Origin: Candidatus Zixiibacteriota bacterium
GTDB taxonomy: Bacteria; Zixibacteria; MSB-5A5; GN15; FEB-12
Direction of reading: 5' to 3'
Assembly (NCBI GenBank): GCA_030591625.1
Contig: JAUVAR010000042.1
Span: 1 to 12,142 of the forward strand
Length of the DNA: 12,142 bases
The stretch's first letter is position 1. Each line of letters opens with the position of its first letter. The notes beneath the pieces are model-generated. The model did not search any database. It had not been told where the DNA came from and was given only the letters and a program-made list of their open reading frames with translations. The translations under genes were made by a program, and so were the position numbers. Shown here one piece after another: positions 6,550-12,142 of this stretch.

Positions 6550-7505
6550 ATTTTCTCCTTGCTCCCCTGAGCGAGTTCTTCAAGAACTTCACCCGCCTGC
6601 AGTCGCTGGCCATTGATGAATGAAACACCATCCATTACTTTCTTCCCTTCCGGGAGAACTTGCAAAAGCTCGATAATCGAATCTTTGCAACTGACCAACA
6701 ATCTTTTCTTAATCCCAACAATTTCTCCGGGTTTAGCCGGGGCGGGATTTTCTTCGGGGTGCACTATGCAGGCATAGATTTTAAGTTTTTTACCTCTAAA
6801 GCAGGTGTAAGCGCCGGGGCGGGTTGACATACCGCGCACAAAATTAACAACCGTTGCTGCCGGTTGATCAAAATCAATCAAACCATCGGCCGGTTCTAAT
6901 TTTGGCGCCAGACTGACTTTCGATTCATCCTGAGGGATTGGCTGGTAATTGCCAGACTCTATCATATCAAGAGTCTTTAGCAAGAACTGTCCAGCCTGTG
7001 CGCTCATCCGGTCATGGAGTGAGTCGAAATTGTCGTCCGGTCGAATGCTAATCTTCATCTGATCAATCAAGTCGCCTGTATCGACTGAATCGTTCAGGAA
7101 GAATGAACTCAATCCGGTTTCGGTATCGCCGTTTATTAAAGCCCTGTTAATAGGAGCCGCTCCGCGATATTTTGGAAGTAACGAAGTATGAATATTGATC
7201 GAGCCAAGTCGTGGCAGATCGAAAAGCGAACGCGGCAGAATACGAAAAGCGCAGACAATAAAAATATCTGCACCAAGCGCATCAAGTGACGCGTACAATT
7301 TTTTCGAACGCAACGAACCTGGAGTCAGCACTGGAATGCCATGCTTTTCAGCCTCCTGACGACATGGTGTCGGCAGAAGTTTCCGTCCGCGACCAGATTG
7401 CTTATCACATCCAGTAACAATTGCGGAGATCTGATGGTCCGAACTGCATAGCTCGGCCAACGGCCGTTGTGCAAACTCCGGTGTGCCCATAAAGACAACT
7501 TTCAT
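6546..7505 (-). CDS. fmt: Methionyl-tRNA formyltransferase
   Basis: The enzyme transfers a formyl group from 10-formyltetrahydrofolate to the methionine on initiator tRNA. The 319-residue product has the usual two domains. The N-terminal catalytic domain starts with FMGTPEFA and has SGRGRK for tRNA contact. Its active site is Asn104 and His106 (INIHTSLLPKYRGAAPI) with Asp142 in DTGD. The C-terminal OB-like tRNA-binding domain lies at about 205-310. One deviation is at 85-91, where most homologues have AYG-x-ILP but this one has CAFRILP. It lies downstream of def, the partner that removes the formyl group, across 166 bases, and it overlaps rng by four bases. Start ATG 7505 has only a weak purine run (AAACGG), so translation may depend on the upstream transcript. 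Confidence 0.96.
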   Translation of the reverse strand: MKVVFMGTPEFAQRPLAELCSSDHQISAIVTGCDKQSGRGRKLLPTPCRQEAEKHGIPVLTPGSLRSKKLYASLDALGADIFIVCAFRILPRSLFDLPRLGSINIHTSLLPKYRGAAPINRALINGDTETGLSSFFLNDSVDTGDLIDQMKISIRPDDNFDSLHDRMSAQAGQFLLKTLDMIESGNYQPIPQDESKVSLAPKLEPADGLIDFDQPAATVVNFVRGMSTRPGAYTCFRGKKLKIYACIVHPEENPAPAKPGEIVGIKKRLLVSCKDSIIELLQVLPEGKKVMDGVSFINGQRLQAGEVLEELAQGSKEKI

Positions 7506-7671
7506 AACCGTTTACTAATTGCAAACTGAGAGTAGCATCACAGAATCAAACTGGCAGACATTTCCAAACAAGGCTTATTACAACCTGAATAGAATTTGTC
7601 CACAGACAACCCTGGTTTATTGATGCCGATCGATCATCAAAAGATGACGATAATGGTCGCAGCGGGAACTG
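7506..7671. other. Gap between def and fmt, no gene seen
   Basis: This 166-base stretch has no open frame with a usable start. It shows only weak inverted repeats (TGATG/CATCA around GATCGATC at 7621-7639) and no terminator. I found no good promoter for fmt in it, so fmt probably depends on the yajC-def transcript or on a promoter I could not identify. Confidence 0.4.
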
Positions 7672-8178
7672 CTATTCTGCTTCTACAAGCTTTTTGAGCC
7701 TGCCTTTGAGCATAGTACGTGTTAGAGGCGACAGGAGATCAATAAATAAGATCCCTTCGAGATGGTCATATTCATGAAGCACAGCCCGTGCAGTCATGCC
7801 AGTTACTTTCATTTCGAACTGGTTTCCATCCAAGTCGCTCGCTCTAACTAAAACATTTTCGGAGCGTATAATGCTCTGGTATATCCCAGGGAAGGAGAGA
7901 CATCCTTCTTCTAATTCGATCTCTCCGGAAGTTTCCACAATTTCAGGATTCACAAATACCCGCATCTGTTCACTCAGGTCAATGGCTGACAAATCCAAGA
8001 TGAATACACGTTTCGCCACCCCAACCTGGGGCGCAGCCAGTCCAAGACCTTGAGCTTTCTTAAGAGCGCCCTCCATATCGGACACTAAATCTTTCAGCTC
8101 CTGGTTGAATTCCTCAACCTTAATAGCTTTTTCCCGCAATACCGGGTCGCCATACAGGACGATCGGTCGCTCAGCCAC
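7672..8178 (-). CDS. def: Peptide deformylase
   Basis: Peptide deformylase removes the formyl group from the N-terminal methionine of nascent proteins at the ribosome exit. All three family motifs are intact: GLGLAAPQ (44-51), EGCLS (91-95, metal ligand Cys93) and HEYDH (135-139, metal ligands His135 and His139, catalytic Glu136). The metal is normally Fe2+. At 168 residues it is normal length for a type 1 enzyme. Translation starts at GTG 8178 with GAGGAG five bases upstream, 21 bases after yajC. fmt follows, the usual bacterial pairing, although here 166 bases separate them rather than a tight overlap. Confidence 0.97.
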   Translation of the reverse strand: MAERPIVLYGDPVLREKAIKVEEFNQELKDLVSDMEGALKKAQGLGLAAPQVGVAKRVFILDLSAIDLSEQMRVFVNPEIVETSGEIELEEGCLSFPGIYQSIIRSENVLVRASDLDGNQFEMKVTGMTARAVLHEYDHLEGILFIDLLSPLTRTMLKGRLKKLVEAE

Positions 8179-8199
8179 AATAACTCCTCGGGCTTAAGC

Positions 8200-8511
8200 C
8201 TACTTCTCTATTTTAGCAGCAATAGAACCTTTGAGAAATCTCAATTTAGTTTCTCCATCAGTCTTGAGAATGATATGTTCTTCTTTCTCATCAATGGCGA
8301 AAATGGTTCCAAGTAAGCCGCTGTTAGTTACTACTTTATCACCTTTCTTAAGCTCGGTCAGAAGCTTTTCATGCTCTTTCTGTTTTTTTCTCTGAGGTCG
8401 GATCATCAATAGATAAATCAACCCAAACATCATAAGCATCATCGGCAGCATCGAGAGCAAGCCTTGCTCGCCCGGCTGACCGGCCATCAGAACGAATAAA
8501 CTCTGATTCAA
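8200..8511 (-). CDS. yajC: Preprotein translocase subunit YajC
   Basis: YajC is a small inner-membrane accessory subunit of the SecDF-YajC complex that supports protein export through SecYEG. The 103-residue product has a short N-terminal tail, one helix at about 19-38 (MLPMMLMMFGLIYLL) ending in the hallmark MIRPQRKKQKE, and a cytoplasmic C-terminal domain with LKKGDKVVTNSGLLGTI. These are the family's key features. Start TTG 8511 is used because AAGGAG lies ten bases upstream; the only ATG alternative, codon 9 at 8487, has no Shine-Dalgarno. It is the first gene of a cluster with def. secD and secF, its usual downstream neighbours, are not in the window. Confidence 0.93.
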   Translation of the reverse strand: MNQSLFVLMAGQPGEQGLLSMLPMMLMMFGLIYLLMIRPQRKKQKEHEKLLTELKKGDKVVTNSGLLGTIFAIDEKEEHIILKTDGETKLRFLKGSIAAKIEK

Positions 8512-8541
8512 CTCTTTTCCACTCCTTAAGTTATCGGCATC

Positions 8542-8560
8542 CTGTTCAATATATGAACAG
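8542..8560. repeat. Palindrome in the yajC leader
   Basis: CTGTTCA-N5-TGAACAG is a perfect 7-bp inverted repeat with an AT centre (ATATA). It sits about 30-50 bases upstream of the yajC start and downstream of the possible promoter at 8640-8648, as expected for an operator or a leader hairpin. No T-run follows it, so it is not a terminator. Confidence 0.6.
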
Positions 8561-8639
8561 CTGCTGCCATAACGGTAAATTCCGTTTTACAAATAGGATT
8601 CAGGCAATTACGCCCGATCCGTATAATTATTCAATCCAT

Positions 8640-8648
8640 AATATACCA
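8640..8648 (-). promoter_or_regulatory. Possible extended -10 promoter for yajC-def cluster
   Basis: On the minus strand TGG-TATATT (8648-8640) is an extended -10 element with five of six matches; the -35 position (TGGCAG) is poor. It would give a leader of about 120 bases containing the palindrome at 8542-8560. This is a consensus match only. Confidence 0.3.
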
Positions 8649-8780
8649 GACAATCAGACAGCCTGCCATATAATTCTTTACTTTGCTCAATAACATTGGT
8701 CAGCACAATATTGTTCCACCTAACTGGTTGACAAATATGACTTTAGTTAGCTTATTCCTGAAATTAGCCGGCTGTTTAGG

Positions 8781-8819
8781 ACCCTTTTGACTACAAATAC
8801 GCGTATAATAAGGGTAGTC
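8781..8819 (+). promoter_or_regulatory. Promoter with nested inverted repeats for the plus-strand lipoprotein gene
   Basis: A perfect -10 TATAAT lies at 8804-8809, but 17 bases upstream there is no good -35 (ACCCTT). The region carries nested inverted repeats: ACCCTT (8781-8786) with AAGGGT (8810-8815), GACTAC (8789-8794) with GTAGTC (8814-8819), and TACGCGTA (8798-8805) overlapping the -10. A good -10 without a -35, wrapped in palindromes, suggests a regulated promoter. The expected start is near 8816. Confidence 0.5.
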
Positions 8820-8839
8820 GATTGAATATTATTAGGTTA

Positions 8840-8858
8840 CACAGGTTAAATGCCTGTG
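8840..8858 (+). repeat. Leader hairpin of the plus-strand lipoprotein mRNA
   Basis: CACAGG (8840-8845) and CCTGTG (8853-8858) form a perfect 6-bp stem with a seven-base loop. A weaker outer pairing AGGTT (8834-8838) with AACCT (8876-8880) encloses it and ends right before the Shine-Dalgarno, so pairing could affect access of the ribosome. Confidence 0.45.
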
Positions 8859-8890
8859 CGTCTTTAATAAGAATAAACCTGGGAGGGTGT

Positions 8891-10261
8891 ATGTATAAGC
8901 TGTTTTTCATTTCAATTCTATCTTTGTTCATGATCATTTCGATTGTCAGTTGCAGTGATGACGATGGTAACACAATTCTTGATCCACCCAATATCATGAT
9001 TGACACTGTTGAACTTCCTTATGGAGTTGCGATGGCAATTGAGAATACTGATATTGAATTAACAATGTATGGCGTGACAGATGTCCGCTGCCCTTCGTTT
9101 GCATTATGTGTTTGGGAAGGTATGGTAGAAGCGAGTGTAAGAGTTGTTATTGGTTCTGACACATCGCACATACTCCTGCCAATGTTTGGTGCAACAGTAA
9201 CATCTGATACAAATGATTATATGCCTGTGGAGGAATCAGGCTACACATTCACATTGAATACTCTTTCACCCTATCGAGATATTGATTGTGACTGTGACTC
9301 TCTATATGTAGCGACAGTTCTTATTTCTAATGAGACAGTCCCAGATCGAGCCGACGGAACAATAGAATTAACCAACCGCCAACCTGAACTCTTATATCTT
9401 GAGGACTACTTTCTTGATTCACTCTGGGTCGATGATGACAGACTAAACATTGACGTTCTCCATAGTGGCGGATGTCGGCCGCATTATTATTGGGCTTTCG
9501 CATCACCCGATAGCCTGACTTCAAAAGATGCCGCAGAGGCAGAAATATATCTCCGTCATTTCAGTTTTGAAGACCCCTGTGATGCATTTGTACCACAATC
9601 TCTCTCATTCGATATCAGTGATCTGGTTGCAAAATACAAGAGCCAATTTGGTGGTGATGGGGCAATTCAATTTAATGTGCATGATGATGCCGGAGACATC
9701 GACGTTTGGAAAATCGCCTGGTTCCCCAAAAATTGGCAGCGTGAAGAAATTCTCCCTATGGCTATTGGTAATTACTGGGTATATGCTGATTCGGTTTGGG
9801 ATACAGATCACTTTATTGGTTCAATTGATTCGGTCATGGTAAGAGGTCAATTCACTGATTCGACAGGCTCCAAATGGTGGACTCTCACTGGGAGTTTGTT
9901 TGATTTGAACGATTCTATAATGATCAGGAATGATTCAATTTTTGATTATCAACATGGTGCAGTTTATGATTTTGCTTCCCTGTTCTACATCCCGTCAAAA
10001 GATACGCTCTCAACTTATGGAGTTCTTATTGGAGATATCATGTCCGATAGAACAGTACAGCTTGAATCCAACATTATCAGCACACCGGTCGGCAGATGGC
10101 TTGGAACCTACAGTTATTATAGCGATCAGATCACGCCTTACACTCATAGCTGGATTGTGCCAGGCATCGGTTTTATTAAAATGGAAGAGCGATATTTTGA
10201 TTATGATGCTGCTCAAATCACACACAAGAAAATCCTCTTGCGTACAAACGTCATAGATTAA
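8891..10261 (+). CDS. Predicted surface lipoprotein with three-part beta-rich architecture
   Basis: This encodes a 456-residue exported lipoprotein. The signal peptide (MYKLFF start) ends in the lipobox I-V-S-C with lipidated Cys21, followed by S-D-D-D. Three regions follow. The first (about 40-150) has RCP-x4-CVWEG at 66-76, a motif seen in several lipoproteins of unknown function. The second (about 175-270) has a SGGCRPH signature at 192-198. The C-terminal part (288-456) begins PMAIGNYWVY and contains PGIGFIKMEER, typical of large secreted or surface proteins in FCB bacteria. No catalytic motif is visible. An in-frame TTG at 8822 would add 23 residues before the signal peptide; ATG 8891 is preferred because GGGAGG lies just upstream and the signal peptide begins there. 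It is the only plus-strand gene here and ends in a strong terminator. Confidence 0.85.
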   Translation: MYKLFFISILSLFMIISIVSCSDDDGNTILDPPNIMIDTVELPYGVAMAIENTDIELTMYGVTDVRCPSFALCVWEGMVEASVRVVIGSDTSHILLPMFGATVTSDTNDYMPVEESGYTFTLNTLSPYRDIDCDCDSLYVATVLISNETVPDRADGTIELTNRQPELLYLEDYFLDSLWVDDDRLNIDVLHSGGCRPHYYWAFASPDSLTSKDAAEAEIYLRHFSFEDPCDAFVPQSLSFDISDLVAKYKSQFGGDGAIQFNVHDDAGDIDVWKIAWFPKNWQREEILPMAIGNYWVYADSVWDTDHFIGSIDSVMVRGQFTDSTGSKWWTLTGSLFDLNDSIMIRNDSIFDYQHGAVYDFASLFYIPSKDTLSTYGVLIGDIMSDRTVQLESNIISTPVGRWLGTYSYYSDQITPYTHSWIVPGIGFIKMEERYFDYDAAQITHKKILLRTNVID

Positions 10262-10272
10262 TAGCCAAAAAG

Positions 10273-10303
10273 AAAGGCCGACTCAAAAGAGCCGGCCTTT
10301 TTT
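10273..10303. terminator. Bidirectional intrinsic terminator between convergent genes
   Basis: A GC-rich stem (GGCCG and CTC pairing with GAG and CGGCC around a single A-C mismatch, loop AAAA at 10285-10288) is followed by six T on the plus strand (10298-10303) and flanked by A-rich sequence on the other side. It lies 12 bases after the plus-strand lipoprotein stop and 15 before the gerW stop, so it can end both convergent transcripts. Confidence 0.9.
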
Positions 10304-10317
10304 ATTTATCAATTATA

Positions 10318-10743
10318 TCAGTCTTTAGATTCACTCTCGTCAGAATCATCTGTGCTTTCAACTTCGGGTTCTTCTTCGGTCTTATCAGACTTCAGACTTT
10401 CTGTCCAACGAGCGATCTTCTTGGCGATTCCAGGAACCGATTCGATAACCCCTTCCCAAGAGCCTTTCTTGGCCGGAAGAAGACGAATCCCATCCTTATC
10501 CATAATAATAAATGCAGCCGGTTCAATTCTGGCTCCACCACCACCACCGCCACCAAAACCGGCGCCGGTCTTTTCACTTTCGCCCTGTCCACCACCGGCA
10601 CCAAAACCGACAGAGATTTTGACAATTGGGATAACAGTCAATTCGCCAACCGTAATCGGTTCGCCAATAATTGATTCGGACTGAGCCATATCTTTTAGCT
10701 CACCGACTACACCTTTGAGAATTTCTACAACATTATTAGTCAT
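10318..10743 (-). CDS. GerW/YtfJ family protein
   Basis: The 141-residue product matches the GerW (YtfJ) family. It has an N-terminal helix and GEPITVGELTVIPIVKISVGFGAG (28-50), the family's defining glycine-rich loop ending in seven Gly at 64-70, then ARIEPAAFIIMDKDGIRLLP (71-90). The C-terminus (117-141) is a highly acidic tail, EEEPEVESTDDSDESESKD. In Bacillus GerW is needed for spore germination, but family members occur in many non-spore formers with unknown role. It overlaps the DUF2953 gene by eight bases; AAGGAG lies six bases before its ATG, so the two are translationally coupled. The gly loop is encoded by an in-frame trinucleotide repeat at 10535-10555. Cytoplasmic, no signal peptide. 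Confidence 0.9.
   Translation of the reverse strand: MTNNVVEILKGVVGELKDMAQSESIIGEPITVGELTVIPIVKISVGFGAGGGQGESEKTGAGFGGGGGGGARIEPAAFIIMDKDGIRLLPAKKGSWEGVIESVPGIAKKIARWTESLKSDKTEEEPEVESTDDSDESESKD
10535..10555 (-). repeat. In-frame trinucleotide repeat coding poly-glycine
   Basis: The plus strand carries about seven tandem CCA/CCG units encoding the seven-Gly run of the GerW-family protein. Slippage here would change the loop length in frame. Confidence 0.7.
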
Positions 10744-11392
10744 CCTTGACTCCTTCTTTCTTTCCTATCGCCAATTTGACAATTTTCATAACAGGCAAAT
10801 CTTTTATCATAACTATTGTTCTCCATCCGAACCGATGAAACGGCAATGCAATGGCCAGATTCAACGAACCATCAAACGATGCTTCATCCCAAACAGGAGC
10901 AAAAGCAAACCTCTCGGCCAAATCCGGTTCTACGCCTAAAACTGCTTGATATAACCCATACGAAAGGCCGGTCAGGTCTGGCTGATCGAATCCCGCCCGG
11001 ACCTTGCCATTAGCCTGTTCTACAACAACTGATTTGATTAATGAAGAAAAATAACGGTATTGGGCAGTTCCAGCTGCGGGAAGCTCCCTGATATACTTTG
11101 ATATCTTTTTGATAATTTCCAACCCGAGCGGATCAAAGCTTTTGGTTGTATCCCCATCGGGGGCTTTCTTTTTTCTCTTTTTTTCTCTCTTATCCAAATT
11201 GAGACGCTTCATCCTCCATCCAGACAAGACAATATCAGATCTATTTTCCGAGAAATCGTACCTGATCCCAAAGCTACCCAACCCTACAAACAGGCGGTTC
11301 TCCCCCTCTGAATCGAGGCTCAGTTTGATTCGCAGGCGTTGCATCCAAATCGCCACAAGAATCACCAATAATGTCAGAAGAAAATATATCAT
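10736..11392 (-). CDS. DUF2953 (YtfI-like) membrane protein
   Basis: This 218-residue protein starts with one transmembrane helix (residues 1-17, MIYFLLTLLVILVAIW) followed by a positively charged arm, so the remainder is probably cytoplasmic. The first 60 residues have a short beta-sheet region typical of DUF2953, followed by a Lys/Arg-rich linker (64-78) and a C-terminal domain with AGFDQPDLTGLSYGLYQAV (132-150), the family's G-x-D-P-x-x-T-G-x-x-Y-G signature. Members of this family are encoded next to gerW in Bacillus (ytfI-ytfJ) and the pairing is preserved here. No Shine-Dalgarno precedes ATG 11392; instead a TATAAT ends only four bases upstream, which suggests a leaderless transcript from its own promoter. 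The function of DUF2953 is unknown. Confidence 0.85.
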   Translation of the reverse strand: MIYFLLTLLVILVAIWMQRLRIKLSLDSEGENRLFVGLGSFGIRYDFSENRSDIVLSGWRMKRLNLDKREKKRKKKAPDGDTTKSFDPLGLEIIKKISKYIRELPAAGTAQYRYFSSLIKSVVVEQANGKVRAGFDQPDLTGLSYGLYQAVLGVEPDLAERFAFAPVWDEASFDGSLNLAIALPFHRFGWRTIVMIKDLPVMKIVKLAIGKKEGVKDD

Positions 11393-11396
11393 AGCT

Positions 11397-11402
11397 ATTA
11401 TA
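11397..11402 (-). promoter_or_regulatory. -10 box placed for a leaderless ytfI-ytfJ transcript
   Basis: TATAAT on the minus strand ends four bases before the ATG of the DUF2953 gene, so transcription would begin at or within a few bases of the start codon. No good -35 is found 17 bases upstream. A short palindrome TCACA-A-TGTGA at 11432-11442 lies near the -35 to -45 region. Confidence 0.45.
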
Positions 11403-11464
11403 TATACTATCGGCCGGTCGAGATAGTTACGTCACAATGTGATTTAAATTCAATTTTAGTGATT

Positions 11465-12127
11465 TTATCGATCTGCAAATAGCCGTTGGCTAGGGCAAAG
11501 ATCGCTCAGAACACAATCAGTACACTGGGGGCGACGAGCGATACATACAGCCCGGCCATGGTCAATCATCATGTGCGAATAGACTATCCAGTCCGGTTGG
11601 TCGATAATTTTTATCAAATCCCGCTCAATTTTGACCGCATCTTTTTCTTTCGTGAGCTTCAGAAGCCTGTTTATTCGGCCAACATGAGTATCTACAACTA
11701 TGCCTTCAGCTATTTTAAATCCAACCCCAAGAATCACCGAGGCAGTTTTCCGCCCAACTCCGGCGAGCTTCACCAGCAGGTCAAGACTATCTGGAATATC
11801 ACCATTGTGATTTTCGATTAATTGTTCAGCCGAACGTTTGATCGATTTCGCTTTGTTAACATAAAAGCCGGTCGTAAAAACCAAATCCTGCAGTTCGTTA
11901 ATATTTGCATTTGCAAACGCTTTTACAGAACGATGCTTACGAAACAGAGCCGGCGTAACTTTGTTCACTCGCTCATCGGTACATTGAGCCGAGAGAATTG
12001 TTGCGACCATAAGTTGATGAACATTTTTGAAATTCAGAGAACACTTTGAGTTGGGATACTCTTTCTTGAGAACTGCAACAATCTTTGCTACACGGATTTT
12101 CTTTTTTGAGAGGGATTCAACCGGCAT
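11465..12127 (-). CDS. nth: Endonuclease III (DNA glycosylase/AP lyase)
   Basis: The 220-residue enzyme removes oxidised pyrimidines from DNA and cuts the resulting abasic site (base excision repair). Features are complete: VATILSAQCTD (41-51), the helix-hairpin-helix LAGVGRKTAS (121-130) with catalytic Lys127, the conserved Asp146 in VDTHVGR, and the 4Fe-4S loop Cys195-x6-Cys202-x2-Cys205-x5-Cys211. Length is typical (211 in E. coli). The ATG at 12127 is directly preceded by an in-frame TAG, so no longer start is possible, but only 15 bases are left in the window, and no Shine-Dalgarno is visible in them. It lies 72 bases upstream of the DUF2953 gene on the same strand and may share a transcript. 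Confidence 0.97.
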   Translation of the reverse strand: MPVESLSKKKIRVAKIVAVLKKEYPNSKCSLNFKNVHQLMVATILSAQCTDERVNKVTPALFRKHRSVKAFANANINELQDLVFTTGFYVNKAKSIKRSAEQLIENHNGDIPDSLDLLVKLAGVGRKTASVILGVGFKIAEGIVVDTHVGRINRLLKLTKEKDAVKIERDLIKIIDQPDWIVYSHMMIDHGRAVCIARRPQCTDCVLSDLCPSQRLFADR

Positions 12128-12142
12128 CTAAATAGCCGAAAT

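Larger units (their letters stand above)
8512..8890. other. Divergent intergenic region between yajC and the plus-strand lipoprotein
   Basis: This 379-base AT-rich region separates two divergent genes. It holds the yajC leader palindrome, the possible yajC promoter, a 10-bp palindrome ACAATATTGT near 8704-8715, a plus-strand TTGACA around 8729 without a good -10, and the promoter region of the lipoprotein gene at 8781-8819. I see no coding frame or RNA gene in it. Confidence 0.5.

Noticed and set aside
8542..8560. LexA (SOS) box
   Set aside because: Spacing of the outer CTG and CAG is 13 bases rather than the ten of the Proteobacterial box, and the Gram-positive form differs; only a generic palindrome is claimed.
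8822..8890. 23-codon N-terminal extension of the plus-strand lipoprotein from TTG
   Set aside because: It would place extra residues before a complete signal peptide and lies on the leader hairpin; ATG 8891 has a strong Shine-Dalgarno.
10318..11392. Evidence that the organism forms spores
   Set aside because: GerW and DUF2953 families are found in non-spore formers as well, and no other sporulation gene is visible.
11432..11442. CRP binding site
   Set aside because: The half-sites are in inverse orientation (TCACA then TGTGA) and separated by one base; the CRP site is TGTGA-N6-TCACA.

Overview
The window looks like a moderately AT-rich chromosomal segment from an uncultured, diderm bacterium. 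No genome-level match can be made from sequence alone. Two lipoproteins carry an acidic run right after the lipidated cysteine (C-S-D-D-D), as in the surface lipoproteins of Bacteroidota and relatives. There are also a Sec-exported beta-helix protein and secreted proteins ending in repetitive Asp/Ser/Thr-rich beta-sheet domains. This suits a member of the FCB superphylum, for example a candidate phylum of the Zixibacteria/Gemmatimonadota/Latescibacteria kind. That placement is inference and of low confidence. I see no mobile element, phage gene or CRISPR array. Most genes are housekeeping or envelope genes.

Layout, all on the minus strand unless stated. At the left edge is the 5' part of a membrane protein (1-202), then tRNA-Ser(UGA) with a clear promoter. 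A terminator (578-609) closes a lipoprotein gene (642-1592). Next come a beta-helix protein (1732-2940) and an AhpD-like gene (3871-4212) whose stop overlaps a DUF4846-like secreted protein (2999-3874). A five-gene cluster follows, in transcription order yajC (8200-8511), def (7672-8178), fmt (6546-7505), rng (5011-6549) and a CYTH-domain enzyme (4326-4976). A single plus-strand lipoprotein gene (8891-10261) sits between two minus-strand groups and ends in a bidirectional terminator. The right end holds gerW/ytfJ (10318-10743) and a DUF2953/ytfI gene (10736-11392), which overlap, preceded by nth (11465-12127).

Functionally, the yajC-def-fmt-rng cluster joins the start of protein synthesis (formylation of initiator tRNA), nascent-chain deformylation, an accessory subunit of the Sec translocon and RNA processing. 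Several of its genes begin with TTG or GTG, and fmt and rng overlap by four bases. The right-hand pair is the DUF2953-GerW pair known from spore formers, here in what looks like a non-sporulating diderm. The most noteworthy signals beyond the genes are palindromes placed over promoters or start codons (tRNA-Ser, beta-helix gene, yajC leader, plus-strand lipoprotein). I found no convincing undescribed multi-gene system; the best speculative leads are the RNase G/CYTH pairing and the GerW/DUF2953 pair.
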